A stretch of DNA of 64,000 bases from Weissella cibaria (GTDB lineage Bacteria; Bacillota; Bacilli; Lactobacillales; Lactobacillaceae), in NCBI RefSeq assembly GCF_004521965.1, contig NZ_SDGK01000010.1:1-64000 (forward strand), given 5' to 3'. Shown piece after piece: positions 8,982 through 19,107 of this stretch (the stretch's first letter is position 1; each line of letters opens with the position of its first letter). Under the pieces are notes generated by a model. It ran no database searches, was not told the DNA's origin, and saw nothing but the letters and a program-made list of their open reading frames with translations. A program made the translations under genes and the position numbers.

Positions 8982-10544
8982 ATGAACATTGCAATGATCA
9001 TCCTGCTGTCGCTTGTCGCAATCGTAATCGGTGTTGCAATTGGATATATGGTGGCTAAGACACGAATTAACCACACGTTGACAATTGCGCGCCAAACCGC
9101 ATCAGATATTACGAGTCAAGCTGCCACTGATGCCGAGCAGATGAAGAAGTCTGCTTTGGTTGAGGCACGAGATGAAAGCCAACGTTACCAAGATCGTATC
9201 GAACGTGAGCTTCAAGAACGCCGTTCAGAAGTGAAGTCACAAGAAGATCGCTTGGTAAGTCGTGAGTCTGTGTTGGATCGAAAGGACGCCTCATTGCAAA
9301 AGCGTGAGGAAGTTATTTCGGAAAAAGAGACAAAACTTGATCAACAACGACAAAGTGTCAACGACAAGCAGAAGCGTGCTGAAGCATTGATTGATGAACG
9401 CGAAGCGAAGTTGGTGGAGATTGCAAACTTGAGTCGCGAAGACGCTCGTGAGCAAATCTTGTCAGAAACAAAGGAAGCTTTGGTTTCTGAACGCGCTGTC
9501 ATGATTAAGGAAAGCGAAGAGCAAGCTGCGGCCGAAGCTGAAAAGCGGGCTAAGAACTTGGTAGTTAGTGCTATCCAACGTTCTGCTGCAGATATGGTTG
9601 CTGAAACAACGGTATCTGTTGTGACGTTACCTAATGATGACATGAAGGGACGAATTATCGGTCGTGAAGGTCGAAACATTCGGGCTATCGAAACGGTTAC
9701 TGGTATTGATTTGATTATTGATGACACACCAGAAGCTGTGGTATTAAGCGGCTTTGATCCAGTCCGTCGAGAAATTGCGAAGAATGCTTTGGAGAAGTTG
9801 ATTGCTGATGGTCGTATTCACCCAGCTCGCATTGAAGAGATGGTGGAGAAGGCCCGCAAGGAAATGGACGAGCACATCCGCGAAGTCGGTGAGCAAACTA
9901 TTTTCGATCTCGGCATTCATAGCATGCACCCAGACTTGATTAAAATAATCGGTCGCATGAACTATCGTACAAGTTACGGTCAAAACGTACTGGTACATTC
10001 AATTGAAGTCGCTAAACTAACTGGCATGTTGGCTGCTGAGTTAGGTGAAGACGTTACGCTTGCCAAGCGCGCAGGATTATTACACGACATTGGTAAGGCG
10101 ATTGATCATGAAGTGGATGGTTCCCACGTAGAACTTGGTGTTGAAGTTGCCAAGAAGTACAAGGAACGTCCAATTGTGGTTAACGCTATTGCCTCCCACC
10201 ACGGTGACGTAGAACCTGATTCTGTCATCGCTGTCTTGGTTGCAGCTGCTGATTCAATTTCAGCTGCTCGACCAGGTGCACGTTCAGAATCACTTGAAAA
10301 CTACGTCCAACGCTTACGACAACTTGAAGCCATCGCAAATGATTTCAACGGAGTTGAAAAGTCATTTGCGATCCAAGCGGGTCGTGAGGTTCGCGTTATT
10401 GTTGAGCCGGCAGCTGTTACCGATTTGGAAGCAACTGTTTTGGCCCGCGATATCAAGAATCAAATTGAACACGATTTGGATTATCCAGGCCACATTAAGG
10501 TGACGGTTATTCGCGAATCACGTTCAGTTGAATACGCAAAGTAA
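8982..10544 (+). CDS. rny: Ribonuclease Y
   Basis: Membrane-anchored endoribonuclease that starts bulk mRNA decay in Firmicutes. 520 aa, the usual length. An N-terminal membrane helix (residues 3-25) is followed by a long charged coiled coil (about 30-200), a KH domain with GREGRNIR (about 225-232), and an HD domain with [10 protein letters not shown] supplying the metal-binding His-Asp pair (about 365-375). ATG start with caggaga upstream. Monocistronic, between its own promoter and terminator. Confidence 0.97.
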   Translation: MNIAMIILLSLVAIVIGVAIGYMVAKTRINHTLTIARQTASDITSQAATDAEQMKKSALVEARDESQRYQDRIERELQERRSEVKSQEDRLVSRESVLDRKDASLQKREEVISEKETKLDQQRQSVNDKQKRAEALIDEREAKLVEIANLSREDAREQILSETKEALVSERAVMIKESEEQAAAEAEKRAKNLVVSAIQRSAADMVAETTVSVVTLPNDDMKGRIIGREGRNIRAIETVTGIDLIIDDTPEAVVLSGFDPVRREIAKNALEKLIADGRIHPARIEEMVEKARKEMDEHIREVGEQTIFDLGIHSMHPDLIKIIGRMNYRTSYGQNVLVHSIEVAKLTGMLAAELGEDVTLAKRAGLLHDIGKAIDHEVDGSHVELGVEVAKKYKERPIVVNAIASHHGDVEPDSVIAVLVAAADSISAARPGARSESLENYVQRLRQLEAIANDFNGVEKSFAIQAGREVRVIVEPAAVTDLEATVLARDIKNQIEHDLDYPGHIKVTVIRESRSVEYAK

Positions 10545-10550
10545 GATGAA

Positions 10551-10586
10551 AGAGCCACCAGCCGGTTTCGGTTGGTGGCTTTTTTG
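10551..10586 (+). terminator. Terminator after rny
   Basis: Stem agccacca/tggtggct with T6. Confidence 0.9.
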
Positions 10587-10679
10587 CGCGTTTTTGTCTT
10601 TAGCGATTTGGCTAAAAAATTCTAGACAAAGTGCCATATTAAGGTAATGAGGCTTGGTGCAATAATAATCACGTAGCAA

Positions 10680-10693
10680 AGGAAGCGCTTACA
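10680..10693 (+). promoter_or_regulatory. cre-like site upstream of arcA
   Basis: aggaagcgcttaca matches the CcpA consensus TGWAANCGNTNWCA except at two positions. It lies 36 bp before the arcA start, which fits catabolite repression of the arginine deiminase pathway. The site is seen; the regulation is inferred from known arc operons. Confidence 0.6.
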
Positions 10694-10729
10694 AAAGTGC
10701 TTTGTTAAAAGTTCATAAGGGGGAAAATC

Positions 10730-11968
10730 ATGAACAATCCTGCGATTAATGTTAATTCTGAAATCGGAACACTCAAGTCAGTGCTTTTGAAGCGACCTGG
10801 GGCCGAGGTTGAGAATATCACACCAGACACAATGGAACGGTTGTTATTTGATGACATTCCATTTTTGAAAATTGCCCAAGAAGAACACGATTTCTTCGCT
10901 GATACGTTACGCGATAATGGCGTTGAAACGTTATATGTCGATGATTTGGCGGTTGAAACGTTAGATAGCGATGACGTGATTCGGCATCGGTTTGTCCAGC
11001 AGTACTTGGATGAAGCTGGCTACGGTATTGGTACGACACATGATGCCCTGTTTAACTACTTGGAAACGTTTGATACCCGTGACATGGTGACGAAGTTGTA
11101 TGCCGGTATTCGACGTAACGAGTTTGATTTTGAAAATGATTCCTTGCATGATTTGGCAGGACGTGATGCGGCGAACCCATTCTTGTTGGACCCATTACCT
11201 AATGCGTATTTCACACGTGATCCGCAGGCGTCAATGGGAAACGGTATCACCATTAATCACATGACGTATAAGGCCCGTCAGCCAGAGTCACTGTTTACAG
11301 AGTTCATCATGCAGTATCACCCACGCTTTGCTGGACACGTGGATATCTGGCGTGACCGTAACCACAACACGCGGATTGAAGGTGGGGATGAATTGATTTT
11401 GAACGACCACGTGATTGCTATTGGGGTATCGCAACGCACATCGTCAAAGTCAATTGAAGCCTTGGCCAAGGAGTTGTTTGCTAATCCAAATAGCCACTTT
11501 GATACGGTGGTCGCTGTCGAAATTCCGCACAACCACGCCATGATGCACCTCGATACGGTCTTCACGATGGTTAACCGCGATCAATTTACGGTTTTCCCAG
11601 GCATTATGGATGCTGGTGGCCAAATGAACATTTTCATTATGACGCCAGGACCTGATGGCACAGTGAAGTTGGCCCACCGCACCGATTTGGGCAAAACCTT
11701 GCAAGAAGTATTGGATTTGTCAGAATTGGATTTGATTGAAACCGGTAGTGGTGATGAAATTGTGGCACCACGTGAGCAATGGAACGATGGGTCAAATACG
11801 TTGACGATTGCCCCTGGGGAAGTGGTGACCTACAACCGAAATTACGTCAGCAACGAATTGTTGCGTCGCCACGGCATCATTGTACACGAAGTGATTTCAA
11901 GTGAGTTGTCGCGTGGCCGTGGTGGTCCACGTTGCATGTCGCAACCAATCTGGCGTGAAGATTTGTAA
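10730..11968 (+). CDS. arcA: Arginine deiminase
   Basis: Hydrolyses arginine to citrulline and ammonia, the first step of the arginine deiminase pathway. 412 aa, full length. Visible motifs are YFTRDPQ (about 165), GGDELIL (about 220), and the catalytic cysteine near the C terminus in [13 protein letters not shown] start after aagggggaaa. First gene of arcA-arcB-arcD-arcC, with arcB 29 bp downstream. The pathway raises pH and yields ATP. Confidence 0.97.
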   Translation: MNNPAINVNSEIGTLKSVLLKRPGAEVENITPDTMERLLFDDIPFLKIAQEEHDFFADTLRDNGVETLYVDDLAVETLDSDDVIRHRFVQQYLDEAGYGIGTTHDALFNYLETFDTRDMVTKLYAGIRRNEFDFENDSLHDLAGRDAANPFLLDPLPNAYFTRDPQASMGNGITINHMTYKARQPESLFTEFIMQYHPRFAGHVDIWRDRNHNTRIEGGDELILNDHVIAIGVSQRTSSKSIEALAKELFANPNSHFDTVVAVEIPHNHAMMHLDTVFTMVNRDQFTVFPGIMDAGGQMNIFIMTPGPDGTVKLAHRTDLGKTLQEVLDLSELDLIETGSGDEIVAPREQWNDGSNTLTIAPGEVVTYNRNYVSNELLRRHGIIVHEVISSELSRGRGGPRCMSQPIWREDL

Positions 11969-11997
11969 CCAACAGATAAAGATGAGGAGTAAAAACC

Positions 11998-13044
11998 ATG
12001 GCAATTAATTCAGTATTTCAAGGGCGTTCATTCTTAGCTGAAAAGGACTTCACATCAGCTGAAATCCAATACTTGGTTGATTTTGGGTTACATTTGAAGA
12101 CGTTGCAAAAGAATCACATCCCACACCGTTACCTAGAGGGGAAGAATATCGCCTTGCTCTTTGAAAAGACGTCAACACGGACGCGTTCGGCCTTTACCAC
12201 GGCAGCAGTAGAGCTTGGGGCACACCCAGAATATTTGGGAGCTAATGACATCCAATTAGGGAAGAAGGAATCTGTTGAAGATACCGCCATTGTGCTAGGT
12301 AGCATGTTTGATGGTATTGAGTTCCGAGGATTCAGTCAGGCGGATGTGGAAGGACTGGCCAACCATTCTGGTGTGCCAGTTTGGAACGGTTTGACTGATC
12401 AATGGCACCCAACGCAAATGATCGCTGACTTTATGACGGTGAAAGAAAACTTCGGTCATTTGCGTGGTTTGACACTCACGTTTGTGGGCGATGGGCGTAA
12501 CAACATGGCGAATTCATTGTTGGTTACGGGGGCAATGCTGGGCGTAAATATCCACATTGTTGCGCCTGAAGAATTGCACCCAACTCAAGAAGTGGTAGAT
12601 TTGGCCAATACGTTTGCAAAGGAAACCGGCGCTGAGTTACTCGTGACGGCTGATATCGATGCGGGCGTCAAGGGTTCAAATGTTGTTTACACAGATGTTT
12701 GGGTATCAATGGGTGAAACAGACTGGGAGACCCGCGTGAAGTTGTTGACGCCTTATCAAGTTAACATGGCAATGTTGCGTAAGACGGGTACGCCAGATGA
12801 TGAGTTAATCTTCATGCATTGCTTACCAGCTTTCCACGACGTGAATACGAAGTACGGCCAAGAGGTGCAAGCCCAATATGGCATCACTGAAATGGAAGTG
12901 ACGGATGAAGTCTTCCGCAGTAAGTTTGCGCGTCAATGGGACGAGGCTGAAAACCGCAAGCACTCAATTAAGGCGATCATGGCGGCGACGTTGGGTAACT
13001 TGTTTATTCCTGATGTGCCAGCGCTTGAAGAAAACGGTAAGTAG
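11998..13044 (+). CDS. arcB: Ornithine carbamoyltransferase, catabolic
   Basis: Converts citrulline plus phosphate to ornithine and carbamoyl phosphate. 348 aa. The carbamoyl-phosphate loop STRTRS (about residues 58-63) and the ornithine-binding HCLPAF loop (about 274-279) are intact. Starts after gaggag, 29 bp from arcA. arcD begins 2 bp after its stop, pointing to translational coupling. Position in the ADI operon supports the catabolic form. Confidence 0.97.
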   Translation: MAINSVFQGRSFLAEKDFTSAEIQYLVDFGLHLKTLQKNHIPHRYLEGKNIALLFEKTSTRTRSAFTTAAVELGAHPEYLGANDIQLGKKESVEDTAIVLGSMFDGIEFRGFSQADVEGLANHSGVPVWNGLTDQWHPTQMIADFMTVKENFGHLRGLTLTFVGDGRNNMANSLLVTGAMLGVNIHIVAPEELHPTQEVVDLANTFAKETGAELLVTADIDAGVKGSNVVYTDVWVSMGETDWETRVKLLTPYQVNMAMLRKTGTPDDELIFMHCLPAFHDVNTKYGQEVQAQYGITEMEVTDEVFRSKFARQWDEAENRKHSIKAIMAATLGNLFIPDVPALEENGK

Positions 13045-13046
13045 CT

Positions 13047-14480
13047 ATGGCAGATACTAAGGATCACGGGATTGCGCTACCAGCCTTAGTTGCCCTTGTT
13101 ATTAGTTCCGCAATTGGAGCCGGCATCTTTGATTTACCGGCCACGCTTGCGCAAGGGGCAACACCCGGTGCTGCTATCTTAGCCTGGGTTATTACTGGGT
13201 TTGGCATATTGATGTTAGCACTTAGTCTAAATAATTTGGTGTTGAATAAACCTGAATTAACGGGTGTGTCAGATTACGCGCGGGCTGGTTTCGGTGACTT
13301 TGCTGGGTTCATTTCTGGTTGGGGGTACTGGCTATCAGCATGGCTGGGTAATGTGGCGTTTGCCACGATGTTAATGTCAGCACTAGGCTACTTTTTCCCG
13401 GCGTTGAAGTCCGGCAATAGTGTGCCGGCAATTGTTTTGGCGTCACTGGTGTCGTGGGCGTTAACGCTCTTAGTAACGCGTGGGATTGAATCAGCCGCGG
13501 CAATCAACACAATTGTGACGATTACGAAGTTGGTCCCAATTTTTGCCTTTGTAGTGGTAGCCATTTTGAGCATTAAGGCGGGTGTATTTACGGCCCATTT
13601 TTGGCAAAATATGAGCACCAATGTGGGTGGTGAACTCGTGTTTAGTTCAGCAACTACTGCTGGGATTGCCGAGCAAATCAAGAACTGTGTCATGGCAATG
13701 ATGTGGGTGTTCGTTGGTATTGAAGGCGCCACGATGATGGCGGCTCGCGCCAAGAAAAAGTCCGATGCAGGTAAGGCGACAATTATCGGGTTGATTTCGT
13801 TGCTGGTTATCTACATGGTTGTCTCAATCTTGCCATATGGCTATCTTTCATTGCAGGAGTTACAACAGGTACAGCATCCAGCTTTGTTGTACTTATTTGA
13901 AAGTATGACTGGCCCGATTGGTGGTGCGTTTATCAGTATCGGGTTGATTATCTCGATCTTAGGGGCATGGTTGTCATGGACGATGTTACCAGTGGAAGCA
14001 ACTTCATTAATGGCAGAACAGGGGTTGTTACCTGAGTGGTTTGGTGTTTTGAATAAGTACCGGGCACCGCAACATTCATTGTTGTTAACTCAGGTATTGA
14101 TTCAAATCTTCCTGATTACGCTTTTGTTTACTGACGAAGCCTATAACTTTGCCTATTCATTGTGTACGGCGGCTATCGTGGTTTGCTATGTCCTAGTTGG
14201 GGCCTACCAATTAAAGCTGGGGTTACAGCTGAAAAAGCTATCGGTTATTCTGCCAGGGCTGATTGCAGTTATCTTTGAAGTGACCGCGATTGTATTTTCA
14301 GGCATGCAGTATTTATGGCTCTGCACAATTCTTTATGTCTTAGGGTTCATGTTGTACGTCAGAGCACGACGAGAAGTACAACAGGCGATTTCAAAGACGG
14401 AATTAGTGATGATGGGTGTCGTGGTCGTCCTCGCACTGGCTGCCATTATGGCCTTAGCAACGGGGAACTTAAAGATTTAA
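13047..14480 (+). CDS. arcD: Arginine/ornithine antiporter
   Basis: APC-superfamily membrane protein, 477 aa with about 12 helices. It exchanges extracellular arginine for ornithine without energy cost. The N-terminal AIGAGIFDLP segment in the first helix is the substrate-binding signature of the family. Placed between arcB and arcC, as in several Lactobacillaceae. Confidence 0.93.
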   Translation: MADTKDHGIALPALVALVISSAIGAGIFDLPATLAQGATPGAAILAWVITGFGILMLALSLNNLVLNKPELTGVSDYARAGFGDFAGFISGWGYWLSAWLGNVAFATMLMSALGYFFPALKSGNSVPAIVLASLVSWALTLLVTRGIESAAAINTIVTITKLVPIFAFVVVAILSIKAGVFTAHFWQNMSTNVGGELVFSSATTAGIAEQIKNCVMAMMWVFVGIEGATMMAARAKKKSDAGKATIIGLISLLVIYMVVSILPYGYLSLQELQQVQHPALLYLFESMTGPIGGAFISIGLIISILGAWLSWTMLPVEATSLMAEQGLLPEWFGVLNKYRAPQHSLLLTQVLIQIFLITLLFTDEAYNFAYSLCTAAIVVCYVLVGAYQLKLGLQLKKLSVILPGLIAVIFEVTAIVFSGMQYLWLCTILYVLGFMLYVRARREVQQAISKTELVMMGVVVVLALAAIMALATGNLKI

Positions 14481-14497
14481 GTAAAGGAGTGACGGGA

Positions 14498-15442
14498 ATG
14501 ACGAAACGAATCGTGGTGGCCCTTGGGGGAAACGCCATTTTGACGGATGATCCAAGTGCAGCCGCACAGCAACAGGCCATCCAGCAAACCGCACAACAAT
14601 TGATTAATTTCTTAGCGGCTGGAGATGTGCAACTTGTTTTGACTCATGGTAATGGACCACAAGTCGGTAATTTAGTGCTCCAACAATTACAAGGTAGTTC
14701 GGTGAAGAACCCGGCAATGCCGTTGGATACGGTTGGAGCCATGACACAAGGTGAGATTGGCTTATGGTTGGCAGATGCTTTAAATTATGAAATTAGCATT
14801 CGTGGTTTATCACAACGGGTGGCCACGGTGTTGACGCGCACGGTTGTTGATGAAGCTGATTCAGCTTTCCGTCAACCAACAAAGCCCATCGGACCGTTTT
14901 ACACGGTTGATGAACTGCCGGCTATTAAGCAACAGTACCCGGATTGGCAATTTGTTGCTGATGCTGGTCGTGGTTTCCGCCGGGTTGTGCCGTCACCAAA
15001 GCCAGTTAGTATCATGGAGGCTGCCGAAATTCAGACCTTGGTACAAGATGGTGTGACATTAATTGCCGGTGGTGGTGGCGGTGTACCGGTAATCGAAAAA
15101 GAAGGTCATGTGACAGGCGTCGAAGCGGTTATTGATAAGGATTTCACGGCTGCTAAGCTGGCTGAATTGGTCGATGCCGATGAACTGTTGATTTTGACAG
15201 CGGTACGCTATGTGGCAAAGGACTTTAATCAACCGTCGCAGACGATGATCAAACGGATTAGCGTGACAGAAATGCAACAATTAGTAGATGCCGGCCAATT
15301 TCCAGCCGGTTCGATGAAGCCTAAAGTTGAAGCAGCTATTAGCTTCGTACAGAATACGGGGCGACCTGCCGTTATTACATCGCTTGATAATGTGCAAGCA
15401 TATCTTGCTGATGGAGATGGGACAGTGATTGTGCCAGATTAA
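14498..15442 (+). CDS. arcC: Carbamate kinase
   Basis: Transfers phosphate from carbamoyl phosphate to ADP, giving ATP, CO2 and ammonia. 314 aa from the ATG at 14498, 7 bp after aaaggagtg. A longer in-frame reading from 14315 lies inside arcD and is not credible. The N-terminal VVALGGNAI is the amino-acid-kinase nucleotide loop, and THGNGPQVG is also present. Last gene of the operon. Confidence 0.96.
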   Translation: MTKRIVVALGGNAILTDDPSAAAQQQAIQQTAQQLINFLAAGDVQLVLTHGNGPQVGNLVLQQLQGSSVKNPAMPLDTVGAMTQGEIGLWLADALNYEISIRGLSQRVATVLTRTVVDEADSAFRQPTKPIGPFYTVDELPAIKQQYPDWQFVADAGRGFRRVVPSPKPVSIMEAAEIQTLVQDGVTLIAGGGGGVPVIEKEGHVTGVEAVIDKDFTAAKLAELVDADELLILTAVRYVAKDFNQPSQTMIKRISVTEMQQLVDAGQFPAGSMKPKVEAAISFVQNTGRPAVITSLDNVQAYLADGDGTVIVPD

Positions 15443-15455
15443 TCGAATTATATTT

Positions 15456-15486
15456 AAGCGAGCGGTCATGCTCGCTTATTTTTTCG
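15456..15486 (+). terminator. Terminator of the arc operon
   Basis: Stem aagcgagc/gctcgctt, six-base loop, T-rich tail. Confidence 0.85.
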
Positions 15487-15577
15487 TAAATGTAAAAAAT
15501 TTAAGAGGCTAAATGCATGAGAACACTTATAATTAAGGAGGAGAGTTTTTGAGCTGCGATTTCAAGGGGGAAATACA

Positions 15578-16279
15578 ATGCTACAAAATTTCATGACACA
15601 GTGGCTGTATATTTCAGACTACGATACTGCCTTGGACCAAGCTTTTGTTAGTAAAGCTAAAATAAACGGTGTTGATTTGGAACAACGCTATGTAGCGGTT
15701 GTTTTAAGTGGGGACCGACGTCGGATGCCTGAACATCGTTTGGCACTTAATTTGGATGCAAAGCGCCGGATTTATGTTTTGTCCGAGGAAGGCGTGCAAC
15801 CGTTTTTGGAGGCCTTGTCACCGGACATCTTCGCAGGTGTCGGGGGTGCTCACTTTGATATATCAACAGGTATTAAAGAGGCGTTATTTGCCGTGTTGCT
15901 GACCAATGAGTTTGAGCGGGTTGTCATCTTTAATCAGGTTGGTTATTTGTATGACTTGGTTAAATCTGATTTGGTCTATCCAAATGTTGCGGCCTACTAT
16001 GAACGGATTGATGATGAAACCTGGTTGACGTTTTGGGAATATGTCCAGCACATGTCATCAACAAAAGAGACCGCGTGTTTAATGTTGGTGCATCCCAAGA
16101 CAATTGTTTATAGGCTAAACAAAATCTGTGCAACTACCGGACTAAACCCAAAGCAAGGCGTTGATTTGTTGCCATTGATTGTGACTTATACTCGCAAACA
16201 GACCGCCTGTTTTAATAAATTGGTAAGCGAGCTACAAAGCCTGTCTGACAGTTTGTTGCCACGCGATAAGGTGTATTAA
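15578..16279 (+). CDS. PucR/CdaR-type transcriptional regulator
   Basis: 233 aa. The C terminus (about residues 165-200) has the PucR-type helix-turn-helix pattern ending in VHPKTIVYRLNKICATTGL. The N-terminal two thirds match no sensor domain I recognise and are shorter than in most family members. ATG after aaggggg. It directly follows the arc operon in the same orientation but behind a terminator, so a role in arginine catabolism is possible and unproven. Confidence 0.65.
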   Translation: MLQNFMTQWLYISDYDTALDQAFVSKAKINGVDLEQRYVAVVLSGDRRRMPEHRLALNLDAKRRIYVLSEEGVQPFLEALSPDIFAGVGGAHFDISTGIKEALFAVLLTNEFERVVIFNQVGYLYDLVKSDLVYPNVAAYYERIDDETWLTFWEYVQHMSSTKETACLMLVHPKTIVYRLNKICATTGLNPKQGVDLLPLIVTYTRKQTACFNKLVSELQSLSDSLLPRDKVY

Positions 16280-16390
16280 GCCCGCTAGTATGGGGTAATG
16301 ACTGGCTGCTACGACAATAATGGCGAAAATGCTGTTTCAAAGTCAAAGTGTATTGATGGCCGGTAAAATCAAATATTTTAAACCTTACCT

Positions 16391-16430
16391 AGGCAGCTGG
16401 TCTCACATTGTTGAATACAGCTGCCTTTTG
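16391..16430 (+). terminator. Terminator after the PucR-type gene
   Basis: Stem aggcagctg/cagctgcct followed by TTTT. Confidence 0.75.
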
Positions 16431-16725
16431 TTTATATTTCATTGAGTAGTAGCTTTTTTTGGATGAGGGTGCGCAGCATAAAGTGTTGAAAACCGTAACT
16501 TAGCGATCTCGTTGGATAATCACCCCCTGTTGGTATACATGATTTACATTTATAAATCCATCATGCTTTTATTAGAGCATAAGATATAAAATGGAGCAAA
16601 GTTAAGATTAAGATGTATTGCTAATCAACCGTAGATAGAATTTTTAGGTCTAATGAATAAGCGAATCGAAACGTTTGAAATAATGTCTGAAATAAACTAA
16701 GCAAGATAATAGGTGGAATAATAGT
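16431..16725. other. AT-rich stretch before the bacteriocin relics
   Basis: No convincing gene. Scattered short ATG frames exist, none longer than about 20 codons with a ribosome binding site. Confidence 0.4.
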
Positions 16726-16916
16726 CAATATTTGAAAATGTTGAGAGTGACAGTGGTTACTTACCACAAAGTAGTTATGTAGCAAACATTGATATGATGA
16801 CTATCTGCACGTATGAGATTGACAAAAAATTCGGTCAAATGATGGAGTTGACGGACAGGCAATACACGAATGGTGGATTTAGAATTACAATTAATGCTGT
16901 AGTCAAGGAGGAATGA
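16726..16916 (+). pseudogene. 3' remnant of an unidentified gene in the bacteriocin locus
   Basis: An open frame of about 63 codons without a usable start, ending in a TGA that overlaps the next ATG (atga). Its last codons contain aaggagg, the ribosome binding site of the next frame. That arrangement is typical of a coupled operon, so this is probably the tail of a lost upstream gene. Family unknown. Confidence 0.4.
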
Positions 16917-17081
16917 TGCACGAATAACAAGGTGCGACAGTTTTTACAACTTGATTTATGTATGGTCGTATTTGGTGTTGTGTATTTCGTAGTTACCAAT
17001 TTTATTGGATATGAGAAATCTGTTACGGATTCAACTATTGTATCTGTAATTTTTGGGAAGATTAGACATGGATTCAATTAA
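16913..17081 (+). pseudogene. Small membrane protein, frameshifted (immunity-like)
   Basis: It starts well (ATG 4 bp after aaggagg) but stops after four codons. Skipping one base near 16925 opens a frame of about 50 codons with two hydrophobic stretches (about residues 13-30 and 38-50). The stop overlaps the start of the double-glycine peptide gene. Size, hydrophobicity and position suggest an immunity or partner protein of a bacteriocin system. Confidence 0.45.
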
Positions 17082-17282
17082 GAATTTTGATGTAATTTCA
17101 GAAGATGAATTATCAATGGTAGAAGGTGGTGGCTTGGGTAAGGCCATTATCGGTGGTTTTGTAAGGGAGAAGCTTTCGTTAAAGCACACGTAAGTGCTGC
17201 CGGGGAGCTATTGGATGGACGTTTAACCATTAAGGTTGATAAGTCGTCGGGTTTATTGATAATTGGACATGTTTTGTCGTAA
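17068..17282 (+). pseudogene. Double-glycine bacteriocin precursor, frameshifted
   Basis: ATG at 17068 begins a classic double-glycine leader: MDSIKNFDVISEDELSMVEGG, cleaved after residues 20-21. The mature part starts GLGKAIIGG. In the original frame it ends after 41 codons at 17193. Shifting frame after about residue 31 gives a longer glycine- and alanine-rich tail (GEAFVKAHVSAAGELLDG) open to 17282. The longer form looks like the ancestral class II bacteriocin and the frameshift has cut it short. No ABC transporter or histidine kinase remains nearby. Confidence 0.6.
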
Positions 17283-18110
17283 AAAAAGGCTGGGACAAAA
17301 CTTAGCTGAATAATTTAAATAAAAAACAGGTGCGCCCCCTTGATTACAGTGGGCCCGTCAAGTTGACATATGAAATAATAAAAAATTGAATCTATGCTGT
17401 AAAACTAGAAACAATGGCCTCATTCCGGTATTCGTACAGTGTGAGGTCACTATTTTTTTCTGGCCGATACATGTAATTAAAATAATCAGCGCCAAAAAGT
17501 AAGTAGTACGCGCTACTATACGAATGTCTAGTCGTTAGTTGTTTCAAAATAAATGGCACTGATAATTGGTAAAATTTAATATATGGAAAGAATTGTAAGA
17601 CTAGCTTCAAAGTGAAATGGTACTGTTGATCAGTAAATTTTAATATTATAGCTACTACTGCTACCAATTAGTAAGGTCGGTAGCATTTCCTTGTTAATAA
17701 TCGAAACTAATTATAATGAAAGGGTTTACATTTTTATAGAAAGCGCTTACAATAATATTTGTGTTAGAGACACGGGGAACGCAATGTTGATGATATAGAC
17801 TGAAAACGTTTAAGGAATCGGGGACCGTGTTGATAAGTAATGTCGTCATGTTTCACTCTTGCTGTTCGAGTAATCGTTCAATATCTTAAAAACTAGCTGA
17901 AAACTCTTCTCCTTCAGGAAATACCGATCGATGAAATTTCTCTCCAGGAAATATTCGAACAGCAAGAGGGTGATGAGACGACTCTTTATCAACATCAACG
18001 CTTTCATAATCAAAAAATATTTTGTGGGTCGTCAACCATACCTGAGCCATATCGCGGATACGCGATGTGGCTTTTATATTATCTATCATGTTATTATAGC
18101 GATATAACTT
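17283..18110. other. Intergenic stretch with a repeat fragment and cre-like site
   Basis: aaaaaaggctgggacaaaa at 17281-17299 resembles a short repeat common between genes in low-GC Gram-positives. A 91-codon minus-strand frame (17392-17667) and a 67-codon one (17886-18089) lack ribosome binding sites and recognisable domains. I do not call them genes, though either may be a remnant. Confidence 0.4.
17738..17751 (+). promoter_or_regulatory. cre-like site without an obvious gene
   Basis: agaaagcgcttaca differs from the CcpA consensus at one position. A weaker match (tgaaaacgtttaag) follows at 17801. No intact coding region follows for 370 bp, so the regulated gene may be lost. Confidence 0.45.
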
Positions 18111-18124
18111 ATTAGGAGATATAA

Positions 18125-18493
18125 GTGGTTATGATTGGGAATATTTTGACGGTGTTGGTTGCTTTGGAAGCACTTTACATCATGGTCTTAGAGATGTTTG
18201 GGTCACCAAAGAAGCAAGCGGAAACGTTTGATTTAGAGGAAGAATTTACGAAAGTACCAGAAGTTCGGTCATTGTTAGGAAATCAAGGAATCTACAACGG
18301 AATGTTGGGTGTTTTGATTTTGCTAACAATGGTTGTCCTAAATGGTGCAGCTGAAATGACGATGTTGAAGCTCTTTATGGCTTACATTATCGTGGTTGCG
18401 ATTTACGGTAGTATGACAGCTGCCAAGAAAATTATCTTGGTGCAAGGATTACCAGCAGCGCTCGCATTGTTTGCGCTGATCTTGCACATTTAA
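18125..18493 (+). CDS. DUF1304 family membrane protein
   Basis: 122 aa small integral membrane protein with four predicted helices, matching the DUF1304 pattern (N-terminal LEALYIMVLEMFG, central NQGIYNGMLG). The GTG at 18125 lies 6 bp after aggag and fits better than the ATG at 18131. Function unknown. Monocistronic. Confidence 0.8.
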   Translation: MVMIGNILTVLVALEALYIMVLEMFGSPKKQAETFDLEEEFTKVPEVRSLLGNQGIYNGMLGVLILLTMVVLNGAAEMTMLKLFMAYIIVVAIYGSMTAAKKIILVQGLPAALALFALILHI

Positions 18494-18590
18494 TTGGGAA
18501 GAGGTGGTTTCGAGAGTTATTATTAGCGAAAATTTTAGAAGCACCCTATACTATAGTTATTCCCCGTGGTAGTTACGCTAATGACTATCT

Positions 18591-18606
18591 GTACAAATAT
18601 TTGTAC
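18591..18606. repeat. Perfect 16-bp palindrome gtacaaatatttgtac
   Basis: Self-complementary, immediately before the terminator at 18610. It could be part of the 3' structure of the DUF1304 transcript or a protein-binding site. Confidence 0.4.
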
Positions 18607-18609
18607 GAC

Positions 18610-18637
18610 GCGCCGTAGATATACGGCGCTTTTTTTC
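18610..18637 (+). terminator. Terminator after the DUF1304 gene
   Basis: Stem gcgccg(tagatata)cggcgc followed by T8. Confidence 0.9.
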
Positions 18638-18773
18638 GTATTTTGACGATGTGTCGTGACTAAGTTTTTATCTGGTATATGAGCGTCCCAAAGTTATTTG
18701 CAAGAAAATTGTTAACGCATGAGCCGGAAGGATGACCAGCTAGTCTAGTAGAGGCTATTTTGGCTGCCGCATG

Positions 18774-18938
18774 GTGGGTGGGATGTGACGTAGTGATTGT
18801 CAGAAGTGAACTCGCAAGTTCGGCCGACTGCAGGTTAGATAAGGCGAACGGACCCAGACCCTTAACCCAATTATTTGGGTGTTTGCCGGTGCCCGCGCCC
18901 TCTCTGACAATCTTTGGCAAAGTCACGCCTCGCCCACG
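18774..18938. repeat. Dispersed long-palindrome repeat, copy A
   Basis: About 165 bp of GC-rich non-coding sequence. The ends are imperfect inverted repeats (gtgggtgggatgtgacg against the complement of cgtcacgcctcgcccac). The interior contains ggttagataaggc and caattatttgggtg, shared with copies at 48.5 and 58.6 kb. An uninterrupted minus-strand reading across the region is a shadow of the palindrome. Confidence 0.75.
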
Positions 18939-19011
18939 AAGCCTCGGCACAACGGACGACCCAAAATAGACGATTTTTCCAACATCACGAAAAATTAACC
19001 AACTTATTGTT

Positions 19012-19040
19012 TTGACATGGTATTTTGTTCGTTGTATAGT
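19012..19040 (+). promoter_or_regulatory. Promoter of the ABC transporter operon
   Basis: TTGACA at 19012-19017, a 17-bp spacer and TATAGT at 19035-19040; near consensus. Confidence 0.8.
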
Positions 19041-19107
19041 ATGTGATGTAATATAAATGAAACAAAAGACAAGAAAAGAAAAGATATTAATTAGTGGGGA
19101 AACGAAC

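Noticed and set aside
14315-14497. N-terminal extension of carbamate kinase
   Set aside because: Lies wholly within arcD; the ATG at 14498 has an ideal ribosome binding site and gives the family's normal length.
17392-17667. Minus-strand 91-codon ORF in the bacteriocin-relic region
   Set aside because: The protein looks somewhat natural but has no ribosome binding site, no recognised domain and no neighbours in that orientation.
17886-18089. Minus-strand 67-codon ORF upstream of the DUF1304 gene
   Set aside because: No ribosome binding site; it occupies what should be the promoter region of the next gene.
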